Virus record (IMG/VR): IMGVR_UViG_3300044712_002101
Location: 1 to 41,929 of that record
Direction: 5' to 3' (one strand)
Length of the DNA: 41,929 bases
Source of the DNA: a virus
The notes under the pieces are model-generated. The model saw only the letters and a program-made list of their open reading frames with translations, was not told the DNA's origin and did no database searches. A program made the position numbers and the translations under genes. This document shows, in pieces, positions 16,231 through 23,837 of this stretch. The first letter of the stretch is position 1, and every line of letters starts with the position of its first letter.

Positions 16231-17185
16231 GGCTGATGGCCTCCTTCATGATATTCAGCAGATGCGGCAGACTGTCGGTTCTTTTGGTATGGCCAAGGAT
16301 CGAGGCGGCTGCCTTTTGATTTTCGGTGCTACATACACGCTTGAACCTGTAAAGACTGTGCTTGCGAATAAAGCGCCGGCTGCGCCAGGTGCGGTAGCCA
16401 ACGAAGTTGAGGCCGCGCTTTACTTTCTGGATGCCGAACTTTGACAGGGTGAGCTTGAGATATCGTGACAGGAAGCCGGTGATGATATCCAGTAGACTGC
16501 GGCACTCCAGTCGGGCCAGGCCGATCAGGATGAAGTCATCCACGTAGCGGACATATTTTCTGATGCCCAGATCCCTCTTGATAAAGTGATCCAGTGGATT
16601 CATGTAGATCAGCGCATAGAGCTGCGACAGAAGATTGCCGATAGGAATACCGGTTTTAGTGTCAAGCTGGGCATACATCATCATGACGGCAACGAGGCGC
16701 TTGTCTTTGATTACCCGCTCGATCTGCCCTCGGAGAATGTCCCGGTCGATGCTGGCGAAGAATTTGCGGATATCCAGCTGCAGGGTGTAGCTGTCGGCAT
16801 CGCTGCTGCGCAAAGCCCGCTGTGTGTAGTCGCTGGCCTTGTGCGTGCCCATGCCGACCCGGCAGGCAAAGGATTGATCGATAAAGCGGCGATTGAAGAG
16901 CGGATAGATAACCCGGTAGATGGCGTGCTGGACAACGATGTCGCGGAAGTGCGGCGCGTGGATCGTGCGGCGCTTCGGTTCCGTCACCTCGAAAACCACA
17001 TAAGGCCGAGGTTGATAGGTGCCGGCGTGGATCTCGCTGTAAAGGTCATCAAGGTTGGAGCCCAGATGCTTCTCGAACTCAAAGGTCGCTTTCTTGCTGC
17101 GCTTCCCCTTACAGGCATCAAGGTAGGCTTGACACAGGTTTTCTCTGGTGAAGATCGTATTAAAAAGGTTGCCGTGACGTTTCAT
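16166..17185 (-). CDS. DGR reverse transcriptase
   Basis: The gene encodes 339 residues. I place the start at the ATG at 17185, after AGAGGTG; a longer frame reaches back through the template repeat and is not used. The RT core carries the catalytic YVDD (in KYVRYVDDFILIGL) and the motif IGNLLSQ, the form typical of DGR enzymes in place of the QGxxxSP seen in retroviral and group II intron enzymes. Its role is to copy the template RNA with errors at adenines so that the cDNA replaces the variable repeat of the fibre gene. Avd, TR, VR and target gene are all adjacent. Confidence 0.95.
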   Translation of the reverse strand: MKRHGNLFNTIFTRENLCQAYLDACKGKRSKKATFEFEKHLGSNLDDLYSEIHAGTYQPRPYVVFEVTEPKRRTIHAPHFRDIVVQHAIYRVIYPLFNRRFIDQSFACRVGMGTHKASDYTQRALRSSDADSYTLQLDIRKFFASIDRDILRGQIERVIKDKRLVAVMMMYAQLDTKTGIPIGNLLSQLYALIYMNPLDHFIKRDLGIRKYVRYVDDFILIGLARLECRSLLDIITGFLSRYLKLTLSKFGIQKVKRGLNFVGYRTWRSRRFIRKHSLYRFKRVCSTENQKAAASILGHTKRTDSLPHLLNIMKEAISHGKNLLIPKNYRLVHSAPGIR

Positions 17186-17444
17186 GCTGCCACCTCTGAC
17201 GTTCGGAATACGCCTACCAGAAAGAGGTGGACCGGTGATTTCGCCCATGGCCGGACAATAGCTCCCTGTATCTCCACTACGCGCTTTACCAGCGTGCGCC
17301 ATGAGGAAAGACAGTCTGCGCGGAACCCAACATTGTTGTTCGAATTCGACCGGGCATTGTTGAAATTGACAGCCCAAACCCCGGCATTCGACCCATTGTT
17401 CCAATTGTAGCAAGAGAGCGGCACCATAATGAGTTATTGCCCGT
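17186..17444 (-). ncRNA. DGR template RNA region
   Basis: This stretch between the avd stop and the reverse transcriptase start has no gene but holds the template repeat (17311-17427) and a 125-base spacer after it. In studied DGRs the RNA from the end of avd to the start of the RT gene is the template, and the spacer carries the priming structure. The ends of the RNA are inferred. Confidence 0.75.
17311..17427 (-). repeat. DGR template repeat (TR)
   Basis: 117 bases, aligned without gaps to the variable repeat at 17878-17994 (offset 567). There are 15 differences, and every one falls on an adenine of the TR (T on the plus strand): 17315, 17334, 17336, 17337, 17339, 17340, 17358, 17360, 17367, 17387, 17388, 17396, 17397, 17406 and 17408. 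The TR holds 26 adenines in total, most in AAC or AAT codons, so mutation at them can yield many amino acids while avoiding stops. Confidence 0.97.
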
Positions 17445-17846
17445 TTACAGCCAACGGTTATCCTCCTTTATTTTAGTGATCCAGCCACCGATCATGCGGC
17501 CCAACTCATCATTCATCCTGCTGATTGCCGTGTAGCGATGTTCCTCTGTTTCCGTAGCCGACTTGGCTGCCTCTTTGCCATCTCTGAATCTGAAGTAGCC
17601 CAACTCATAAGCCAGCATCAGTTGCATTCTTAATCGCTCGTGGGCGATATCCAGATTCGAGAGCGTTGTCTTCTTGTGGTACCGTTTCTGCCCTTCACTG
17701 ATTAAGTCGTAAACCTCGTAAGCCGTGTTCCTGATCCGCTGCGCCAGTGCGTATTTCTCATGACGCGGAAAGTGGTTCAGGTAGATGTTTAACAACTTGG
17801 CAAACTCGATAAACTTCCGGCATAAATTTGCCTCGGCATTAATCAT
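17445..17846 (-). CDS. avd: DGR accessory variability determinant (Avd)
   Basis: The gene encodes 133 residues, highly helical and basic, with the pattern of the four-helix Avd family (segment HEKYALAQRIRNTAYEVYDL and later FRFRDGKEAA). In known DGRs Avd forms a pentameric barrel that binds the reverse transcriptase and the template RNA and is required for mutagenic retrohoming. It sits between the variable repeat and the template repeat, the classical order. Confidence 0.92.
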   Translation of the reverse strand: MINAEANLCRKFIEFAKLLNIYLNHFPRHEKYALAQRIRNTAYEVYDLISEGQKRYHKKTTLSNLDIAHERLRMQLMLAYELGYFRFRDGKEAAKSATETEEHRYTAISRMNDELGRMIGGWITKIKEDNRWL

Positions 17847-17862
17847 GGGCCATCGCTATCGC

Positions 17863-20082
17863 TCAGCCCACAGGGTAACAGGCTGCGCGGAACCCAACAT
17901 AGAGGAGCGAATTCGACCGGGCATAGCTGAAATAGACAGCCCAAACCCCGGCAGCCGACCCAGAGTTCCAATGGAAGCAAGAGAGCGGCACCATTTCGTT
18001 GATAATGTACTGATAGTAGTAATCCACACCGAACAGGCTGGCACCACTGGCGGATATACTGGTACTTGCCCGTGGTAGTCCCAGCCCGGTCAGCTTCCAC
18101 GGATCGCCACTGGTATCGCCGGCCAGCACCTGCTGGCTGCTGTTGCCGAATTTCTGCGTAACTGCGCCGTTGACCATCGGTAGGCTAATGGCATCGAAGT
18201 TGGCGGCCACTCCGGTCGCACCCCAGTGATCGGTGGCGCCGGTGTTGCCGCTGGTAATGCTTTTCATGCTCACCGACTGCTTCAGCACGTAGAATGTCCC
18301 GGTGGTGATGGTGCCAGCTGAGGAGTAGGCGGTATAGCCGCTGGAGTTGATCCCGGATAATTCAAAGGTGTTGGTGGTAGCATTGGCAACAGTGTGGATG
18401 ATGTCGTTAACCTGAGTCATGCCGACGACGCCGGTAATCAGGATCTGGGTGCCGTTGGTCAATCCGTGATTATTACTGGTGACAACTGCCGGGTTTGCCT
18501 GAGTAATACCGGTGATGCTCTTGGTCGTAGCAATACAGGTCATGCCGGGCGAGACTTCGTACATCAGGCCGTTCAGGTCGGCAATGCCGCACTCCTGACC
18601 GTTGTGGGTGGTTTTGGCGAACGGTACACCGGAGCCGGTCAGGGCGCAGTTCTGGTAGCCGTCACTGATAAACTTTACAGTGGTGTCGTCGCTGTCCGCC
18701 AGGGCGTTATTGTTGCATCCTTTCGGGAAATTGGTGGTGCCAGAAGACCACCAGGCGCAGTTGGCCGTACCGCCCGATGCCTGCCCGTGGGCCATGGAAA
18801 TCAGCGCCAGAGCGCCGTAGATGAAGCGGCTGGTACAGAAGAATATCGAGTTGGCATTTTTTGCGCCATTGACGCCATCCCGCGCCTTGGCAACATCCAG
18901 CGCGGCATAGTAGTAGTTGGCCCCGGCAGTGCAGCCAGCCAGCGGGTTGTGAGCGCTGGCAGTTGACAGCGGCTTGCCCCCCTTGATGGAGCTGCCGATA
19001 TAGCCGCTGCCACAGGCATTTTTCGAGGCCATGTACTTGTCAACGAAAAAGCCGCTCTGCTCCACATCGCCGTCAATAAAGGCGCGGTGCAGCGCATAAC
19101 CATCGGCGTTGGCAGCGGCGGTGTTGGCATAGGCGGAGGATGCCTTAATCATAACCACGTTGCGGTTGATACCGTTGCCCCACGTAACCGCGCCGGCCGA
19201 GGAATAGGCAGTGTAACCGGTAGAGTTGACCCCCTGCAGCTCGAAGGTGTTGGTGGTGACATTGGCAACGGTAAAGGTCAGGTCATTGACCTGCGTCATG
19301 CCGACGACGTTATTGATGACCACGGTAGCACCATTGGAGAGGCCATGAGCGGCGGCAGTGACGACAGCAGGATTGGCCTGAGTAATGGCAGTAATGGCGG
19401 TGCTGTACTGCGTGCCGATCTTGTAATAGAACTTCGGCACCCAGACCATGATAGAGCCATCCTGATACTGGTAGTTGCCATAATTGGGCGAAAGGCGGTC
19501 ATTGCAGCCAGCCATGGCGACCATACCGGTCGGGATGGCGGCAGGCGGAGCAATGCCGACGCCGAAACCGGCCATGCCGGGGGTGCCGATGTTGTTGTTG
19601 AAAAACACATCCAGCTTGCCATCCAGGGCGGTCTGCAGGCCGGTGATGGTGTTGATGGCCTGGTTGTGATCCGTGGGGGTGCGGGCGTCGGTGAGGCGGG
19701 CATCGGTGGTGTTGACCGGAGTGAAGCCAAGGGCGTCCTGCTTGCCGTTCCAGGTACTTTTCTCGGTGTCAGTGGCGAAGCGATGGGTGCTGTCCTCGGT
19801 GACATCGGTGGCCGCGTGGCTGTGGCTGGTAGGGGTACGGGCGTCGGAGAGACGTGGGTCGGTAGGGGCGACATAATCCGTTCCGGCTGTTGCTGTAATT
19901 ATATTGGTTCCATCTCCAGCTAGTATGCCGGACAGATTTGTGGAAGTAGTTAAAGAAATCAAGCTGAGGCCGGCCGGTCCAGCCGGAGCGTTGATACTGA
20001 CGACAATGACGGCGGAGGCCGATTCGTTGATAAACACTGTCGGCATGGTATCCTGGATAATGACGGTCGGGATGACGATCAT
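17863..20082 (-). CDS. DGR-diversified tail fibre / receptor-binding protein
   Basis: The gene encodes 739 residues; the ATG overlaps the stop of the gene before it. The N-terminal part (to about 160) has fibre-like repeats (LSDARTPTSHSH, LTDARTPTDHNQ). The rest has the C-type-lectin/formylglycine-enzyme-like fold used by DGR targets, with the variable repeat at residues 697-735. Compared with the template the current protein differs at eleven residues (such as N to H, A, Y, S and L). Two similar inserts of about 70 residues (about 227-297 and 519-592, both with ITQANPAVV) interrupt the lectin region. It should determine which host receptor is bound. Confidence 0.93.
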   Translation of the reverse strand: MIVIPTVIIQDTMPTVFINESASAVIVVSINAPAGPAGLSLISLTTSTNLSGILAGDGTNIITATAGTDYVAPTDPRLSDARTPTSHSHAATDVTEDSTHRFATDTEKSTWNGKQDALGFTPVNTTDARLTDARTPTDHNQAINTITGLQTALDGKLDVFFNNNIGTPGMAGFGVGIAPPAAIPTGMVAMAGCNDRLSPNYGNYQYQDGSIMVWVPKFYYKIGTQYSTAITAITQANPAVVTAAAHGLSNGATVVINNVVGMTQVNDLTFTVANVTTNTFELQGVNSTGYTAYSSAGAVTWGNGINRNVVMIKASSAYANTAAANADGYALHRAFIDGDVEQSGFFVDKYMASKNACGSGYIGSSIKGGKPLSTASAHNPLAGCTAGANYYYAALDVAKARDGVNGAKNANSIFFCTSRFIYGALALISMAHGQASGGTANCAWWSSGTTNFPKGCNNNALADSDDTTVKFISDGYQNCALTGSGVPFAKTTHNGQECGIADLNGLMYEVSPGMTCIATTKSITGITQANPAVVTSNNHGLTNGTQILITGVVGMTQVNDIIHTVANATTNTFELSGINSSGYTAYSSAGTITTGTFYVLKQSVSMKSITSGNTGATDHWGATGVAANFDAISLPMVNGAVTQKFGNSSQQVLAGDTSGDPWKLTGLGLPRASTSISASGASLFGVDYYYQYIINEMVPLSCFHWNSGSAAGVWAVYFSYARSNSLLYVGFRAACYPVG
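17878..17994 (-). repeat. DGR variable repeat (VR)
   Basis: The copy that receives mutations, ending four codons and the stop before the end of the fibre gene. The non-variable 3' part, GGGTTCCGCGCAG, is GC-rich and identical to the TR, as expected of the initiation-of-mutagenic-homology element. A small stem (17864-17868 with 17881-17885) lies just after it, similar in place to the hairpins reported downstream of other VRs. Confidence 0.97.
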
Positions 20083-20381
20083 ATGCGTGCCTTGGCGATG
20101 ATGACGAACTGCTTGCTGGTGACGATCTGGGCGGAGGCGTTAGTGATCTTGATCTCCGCGGGATAGGCCCCGGCGGTTGTCAGATCGGTCGCCAGCCAGC
20201 GAAATTCATATTGCCCATTGGCGGCATCGGTAATGACGGCGGTTTTCTCTAGGACTCCGTCGGCCAGCTCGATCCGCATGGTGATGGTGTAGCCGGTAAT
20301 ATCGATAACGCTGCCGCCGGACATGAGCCGTCCGGTGGTGGGCAGGGTATCGACACAGGTGAGGTTTAAGGTCTGCGACAT
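20079..20381 (-). CDS. Baseplate/fibre-associated protein, BppU-like N-terminal domain
   Basis: The gene encodes 100 residues from the ATG at 20381, behind AAGGGGAG; a longer frame start at 20444 lacks such a site. The beta-rich sequence (DITGYTITMRIEL, then TAVITDAANGQYEFRW and AGAYPAEIKI) resembles the N-terminal domain of baseplate upper proteins. It overlaps the diversified fibre gene and could anchor that fibre to the tail. Confidence 0.6.
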   Translation of the reverse strand: MSQTLNLTCVDTLPTTGRLMSGGSVIDITGYTITMRIELADGVLEKTAVITDAANGQYEFRWLATDLTTAGAYPAEIKITNASAQIVTSKQFVIIAKARI

Positions 20382-20382
20382 A

Positions 20383-20856
20383 TCACATCTCCCCTTCGGC
20401 GGAGCGATACTGCACTGAGTAGAGTAGTTGGAAGCCGGTGACAATACGACCGTCTTCGTTTTTTGCCAGGCTCTCGAACGGGCTCTGGGGCCGGATGTTT
20501 ATGGCATAGCCGCCGCAGGTAGGGTCAGACAGGACAGCGGCGTTGGCATCGGCCATGAGTTCGCGGACGGCGGCCATGGTGGTTTTATCGACTACCTTGC
20601 CGATTACTTTGATATCAAGGTAACGGTCGTGATAACCGTTGGGGGTTTCCGTGCTGACCGCGGCGTCGCCGTCGGCATAAAACAGGGCCGGAGCGTCGTC
20701 GGCCGCCAGATCGATCTCGCGCCACTCGGCCACAGTGCGCAGGCTTGATACGCAGGTGCGGGCGTAGCGGCTGGCCGGATTAGTGAAGACGTAGCCCGGT
20801 TTGATCAGGCAGAGTCTGCCGCCAATGTTGCTGGTTATCTGTTCGCGTCTGGTCAT
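20383..20856 (-). CDS. Tail terminator-like protein
   Basis: The gene encodes 157 residues between the head-tail joining gene and the fibre-associated gene. Size, mixed alpha/beta character and a segment VRELMADANAAVLSDPTCGG, followed by a strand-rich end, fit tail terminator/minor tail proteins of the gpU type. No catalytic motifs. The assignment is from position and general shape. Confidence 0.55.
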   Translation of the reverse strand: MTRREQITSNIGGRLCLIKPGYVFTNPASRYARTCVSSLRTVAEWREIDLAADDAPALFYADGDAAVSTETPNGYHDRYLDIKVIGKVVDKTTMAAVRELMADANAAVLSDPTCGGYAINIRPQSPFESLAKNEDGRIVTGFQLLYSVQYRSAEGEM

Positions 20857-21161
20857 GTTGTTGCCCTGGTCAATGTTATCTGGGTAAACCCGGAGGGATC
20901 CGGGTGAATTGTCTGGATTAGGTATTCCGTGCCTGCGATGAGCAGCAGGCTGTCTTTCTGCAGGTCGTAAGTTGCCACGTCCGCCGGTTTGAGGCAGACG
21001 CCGGGACTGGTGACGATGACTCCCTGGCCAAAGTCGGCCGGGATCTTTACCGGTTGGTCAAAAATGCCACGGACCTTGATCACGCCGGAGATGAGGACAT
21101 CCGTGCCGAACTGTTCAAAGGACAGATCAAGGTCGGTGGCGGTGAGTTCGTCGAAAGTCAC
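20853..21161 (-). CDS. Head-tail attachment protein (lambda FII-like)
   Basis: The gene encodes 102 residues with a GTG start overlapping the stop before it. The sequence fits the Phage_attach (gpFII) family: a VKGIFD-like strand (VIKVRGIFDQPVKIP), SPGVCLKPADV in the middle, and IAGTEYLIQTIHPDPSGFTQI at the end. FII joins the finished head to the tail. Confidence 0.8.
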   Translation of the reverse strand: MTFDELTATDLDLSFEQFGTDVLISGVIKVRGIFDQPVKIPADFGQGVIVTSPGVCLKPADVATYDLQKDSLLLIAGTEYLIQTIHPDPSGFTQITLTRATT

Positions 21162-21520
21162 TTCTTGCCGGCCTTCTTGCCTGAAGTCGATACAGCAGCC
21201 TCATCGGCAACAGCCTCATCGGCAGCAGCCTCATCGGCAGCAGCCTCATCGGCAGCAGCCTCATCGGCAGCAGCCTCATCGGCAGCAGCCTCATCGGCAG
21301 CAGCCTCGATGCCGGTGTCAAGGCTCTCTATGAGCGCCTTGTTGACTTCTCCGTCATAGCCGATGATTTCGCCGGCCTTGAACTGCACCGGGCCAGCAAT
21401 CTCGTAAAGCCCTTCGCCCAAAGGGATAAGGCTGGAAAGGCGTGGCACGGCCTGAGATGACGTCAGGTCGAGGATGCCGCTGTACAGGGTGATCGGTTGC
21501 AATACGGTGTAACATTGCAT
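21158..21520 (-). CDS. Head-region protein with EAAAD repeats
   Basis: The gene encodes 120 residues behind AGGAGAG. The first 75 residues form a small beta-rich domain; residues about 72-110 are a run of EAAAD units, and the end is basic (GKKAGKK). It lies between the capsid and joining genes, where a small head-associated protein (as lambda FI) is often found; FI also has an Ala/Glu-rich part. Function otherwise unknown. Confidence 0.6.
   Translation of the reverse strand: MQCYTVLQPITLYSGILDLTSSQAVPRLSSLIPLGEGLYEIAGPVQFKAGEIIGYDGEVNKALIESLDTGIEAAADEAAADEAAADEAAADEAAADEAAADEAVADEAAVSTSGKKAGKK
21196..21300 (-). repeat. Seven tandem 15-bp repeats inside a gene
   Basis: Unit CAGCCTCATCGGCAG on the plus strand, seven full copies and part of an eighth. 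Only the copy at 21196 has a base change. Each unit codes EAAAD, so copy-number changes by slippage would keep the frame. Confidence 0.95.
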
Positions 21521-21574
21521 GGCTCTCTCCTGTTGCCCCTCTCTCCCGATCCGGAAGAGAGGGGCCCGGGGTTT

Positions 21575-22519
21575 TTAGGTGAAGGTGGTGAGGCAGGCGC
21601 GCTGCCAGTAACCATAACCGACGTTGCGGATGGCCTTGACGCCGTACTGGTGTTTGTTCTCTTTGAACTCCAGCTCGGAGCCTTCGGCGATGGCGGAAAC
21701 GGTGACCCCTTCCTCTTCCTGGCGGATGATGGCCTTGGTTTCGCAATCGGTGCGGAAGGTGGCGAACTTGGTGGTCCAGGTGAGCCGCGCATTGACAGCG
21801 AGGTCGACGCTGAAGCCGCCGACGTTGCCGAGGGTGCGGATCTGGTTACTGCCGATCAGGTTGGAAGCGCCGACGATGATCTCGGAGCCGATGGCTGCTG
21901 CGGCGGCCGACATGAACGGTACGGGCACCATAACCAGGAAGGACTTGGCGTTCTCATTCATCGGCTCGCCCTGGTCGTCTTTGAAGCTGAGGATCTGCTC
22001 GATGGACTTGAGGATACCCCCCTGCATTTCAGCCGCGGTCGGTGCGGTGGTGGTGGTGATATCGCAATCGATATCATTGGACAGGGTGCCGGAGTCGCCT
22101 TCGCTATGGTCGGTGTCGAAGAAATACTGGCCGTCGTAGCAGACAGAAGACTCCGCAGCGATCAACAGGGCTGAAACCAGTTTTGCCCAGTGGCTGTTGG
22201 TGCGCTGGGCCAGCTCGCGCACCCGGACCATGACCTGGCCGGTCTTGTCGCGGCGGATCTCGTCAAGCAAAACTTCCATGGTGGCTTCGTAGGTCTTGTT
22301 GGCGATGGTCAGGCCGTTTTCGCGGAAGCCTTTGGCCTGGCGGCCGCCAATCCATTCGCGCATCTGCGGAGCCATGCCGAGCCATTTGTAGGTTTCCGAC
22401 TCCTGGTTGCTCTGGAAAAGGTTGGTGATGCCGGGGATATAGGAGTTGCCCATATCCTGTTCGAGTGTGGCGTAAAATTCGCCGATGATTGCCCTGCTTG
22501 AAAGTGATCCTGCTCCCAT
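21575..22519 (-). CDS. Major capsid protein, Mu gpT-like
   Basis: The gene encodes 314 residues behind GGAGGATACG. It fits the Mu-like gpT major head family: WIGGRQAKGFRENGLTIANK in the first third and YDGQYFFDTDHSEGD near residue 128. It forms the icosahedral shell. The upstream decoration, protease/scaffold and portal genes are of lambda-like order, so the head module mixes a Mu-type capsid with a lambda-type portal. Confidence 0.9.
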   Translation of the reverse strand: MGAGSLSSRAIIGEFYATLEQDMGNSYIPGITNLFQSNQESETYKWLGMAPQMREWIGGRQAKGFRENGLTIANKTYEATMEVLLDEIRRDKTGQVMVRVRELAQRTNSHWAKLVSALLIAAESSVCYDGQYFFDTDHSEGDSGTLSNDIDCDITTTTAPTAAEMQGGILKSIEQILSFKDDQGEPMNENAKSFLVMVPVPFMSAAAAAIGSEIIVGASNLIGSNQIRTLGNVGGFSVDLAVNARLTWTTKFATFRTDCETKAIIRQEEEGVTVSAIAEGSELEFKENKHQYGVKAIRNVGYGYWQRACLTTFT

Positions 22520-22554
22520 AGTCGTATCCTCCGTAGGATTTAGTGTTGTTGGAA

Positions 22555-23316
22555 TTAGCCTTCAGCGGCCCAGACGCCTCTTTTGCCGCGGATGATGTAG
22601 CCGTCGGTATGGCCGCCCTTGATGGAGAGGAAGTCGCCGCGCTGGGCAGTGGCCTTGGTGTTGATGTAGTCCTTGTTGTCGGTGCCGGTGAGGTCCGGGC
22701 CGACGAACTTGTCGGCAGCGGCCGGGTCGGCGCTGATCTGGACGGTGCCGTAGGGACCGGCGCAGACCAGGATGAAGTCGCCGTCAACGGCGGTGGCGGG
22801 CAGGGTGACAACGGCATCGGCCGTGACAAAGAAGGTTTTGCCGCTGTCTTCGAGGTCGAGGGTTTTGGCACCAGTGATGGTTTCATAAACCCGGCCGGCG
22901 TAGGGGTCGACGAAGGCATCGACGTTGAACTCGACCACGGCGACGGCGGAGGATACGAAGCGGCGCAGGAAGCCGACGAAAACGCCGCCGGTGGGAAGCA
23001 GGGTGAAGGTGTCGTCGTCGGTGGCATAGACCGGCTGGCCGACATCGGTAATGACGGCTCCGGTTACGGCCAGCTGGATCATGCCGGCGCGCTGTACCTT
23101 GACGTTGATGGCAGCGGCTGCTCCGGCGGAGTTGTCGGCCTTGCGCTGGGCAAAACCGGCGAAAGCATCGGCGGAGGTGAGGGGGCGAGCGTGGCCGGTG
23201 GCTTTGACGATGCCGACGGCGGCTCCTTCATAGATGATGTCTGAGGCGATGACCGGGAATTCGTTCACGTCTCCCAGTTCAAAGGTGCGGCATTTATCAG
23301 CTGCGAGTGTAGTCAT
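22555..23316 (-). CDS. Head decoration (cement) protein
   Basis: The gene encodes 253 residues from the ATG at 23316, after AAGGAG. The first half looks like the DUF2190/cement protein family found before the capsid gene (AAVGIVKATGHARPLTSADAFAGFAQ, positions about 33-58). A second beta domain follows. Such proteins bind the outside of the capsid and make it stable. Confidence 0.75.
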   Translation of the reverse strand: MTTLAADKCRTFELGDVNEFPVIASDIIYEGAAVGIVKATGHARPLTSADAFAGFAQRKADNSAGAAAAINVKVQRAGMIQLAVTGAVITDVGQPVYATDDDTFTLLPTGGVFVGFLRRFVSSAVAVVEFNVDAFVDPYAGRVYETITGAKTLDLEDSGKTFFVTADAVVTLPATAVDGDFILVCAGPYGTVQISADPAAADKFVGPDLTGTDNKDYINTKATAQRGDFLSIKGGHTDGYIIRGKRGVWAAEG

Positions 23317-23354
23317 GGTGATTTCTCCTTGAATGGATTGGGGCAACCGCCCGT

Positions 23355-23837
23355 TTATTTGCTCAGGATCCTGGCACGGCCATTTTCAGTGTTGCGGGCA
23401 TAGGCCAGGTATGTTTCAAACTTGTTGCCGAACTCGGCGCGGAGCTTGCTGTCTTTGTCCCACTGGGCCCTGGCGCGATCTTCGAGGGGCGCGTCGGCAG
23501 CAGTGGCGGCGGGCGAAGCATCGTCTGCTTCGATAGCGGGTACGGCAACGTTAGCCTCCTGCTGGGCAGTAAGCGCGCCAGTGCGCAGCAGCTTCTCGGC
23601 GCCGATGATCTGTAGGGCGGCCTGCTCGCCGGTGGTTTTGCCGTCGTACTTCAGACTGGCGATGAGGGCTTCATGGCCGGGGATACAGGCGTCTTCCACG
23701 GACTGGATTCGAGCCCGTTCGGCAGCTGCACCTTCGACACTGGCGGCCTCTACTGCTTCTGCCATGGTGGCCTGTGCTTCGGCGATGATTGCCTGCACCA
23801 GCTCCGGGTGGTCGGCTTTCAGGGTTTCGATATTCAT
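23355..23837 (-). CDS. Scaffold protein from internal in-frame start (Nu3-like)
   Basis: An internal ATG at 23837 has its own GAAGGAG ribosome site and would give the last 160 residues of the protease gene as a separate scaffold. This is the same arrangement as lambda C and Nu3. The product is Ala- and Glu-rich and helical. Confidence 0.7.
   Translation of the reverse strand: MNIETLKADHPELVQAIIAEAQATMAEAVEAASVEGAAAERARIQSVEDACIPGHEALIASLKYDGKTTGEQAALQIIGAEKLLRTGALTAQQEANVAVPAIEADDASPAATAADAPLEDRARAQWDKDSKLRAEFGNKFETYLAYARNTENGRARILSK

Noticed and set aside
17186-17413. N-terminal extension of the reverse transcriptase reading through the template repeat (start at 17413)
   Set aside because: The frame runs through the template RNA. 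The ATG at 17185 has its own AGAGGTG site and begins where DGR reverse transcriptases normally begin.
17182-17427. An 81-codon frame over the template repeat that resembles the fibre end
   Set aside because: It resembles the fibre only because TR is a copy of VR. There is no ribosome site, and the TR is known to act as RNA.
21196-21300. Short regular repeats that might be taken for a CRISPR array
   Set aside because: The units are directly joined without spacers and encode a regular peptide in frame.
21575-22519. Mu-like capsid suggesting a contractile-tailed Mu-type phage
   Set aside because: There are no sheath, baseplate wedge or transposase genes. The tail genes follow lambda order, so only the capsid is Mu-like.
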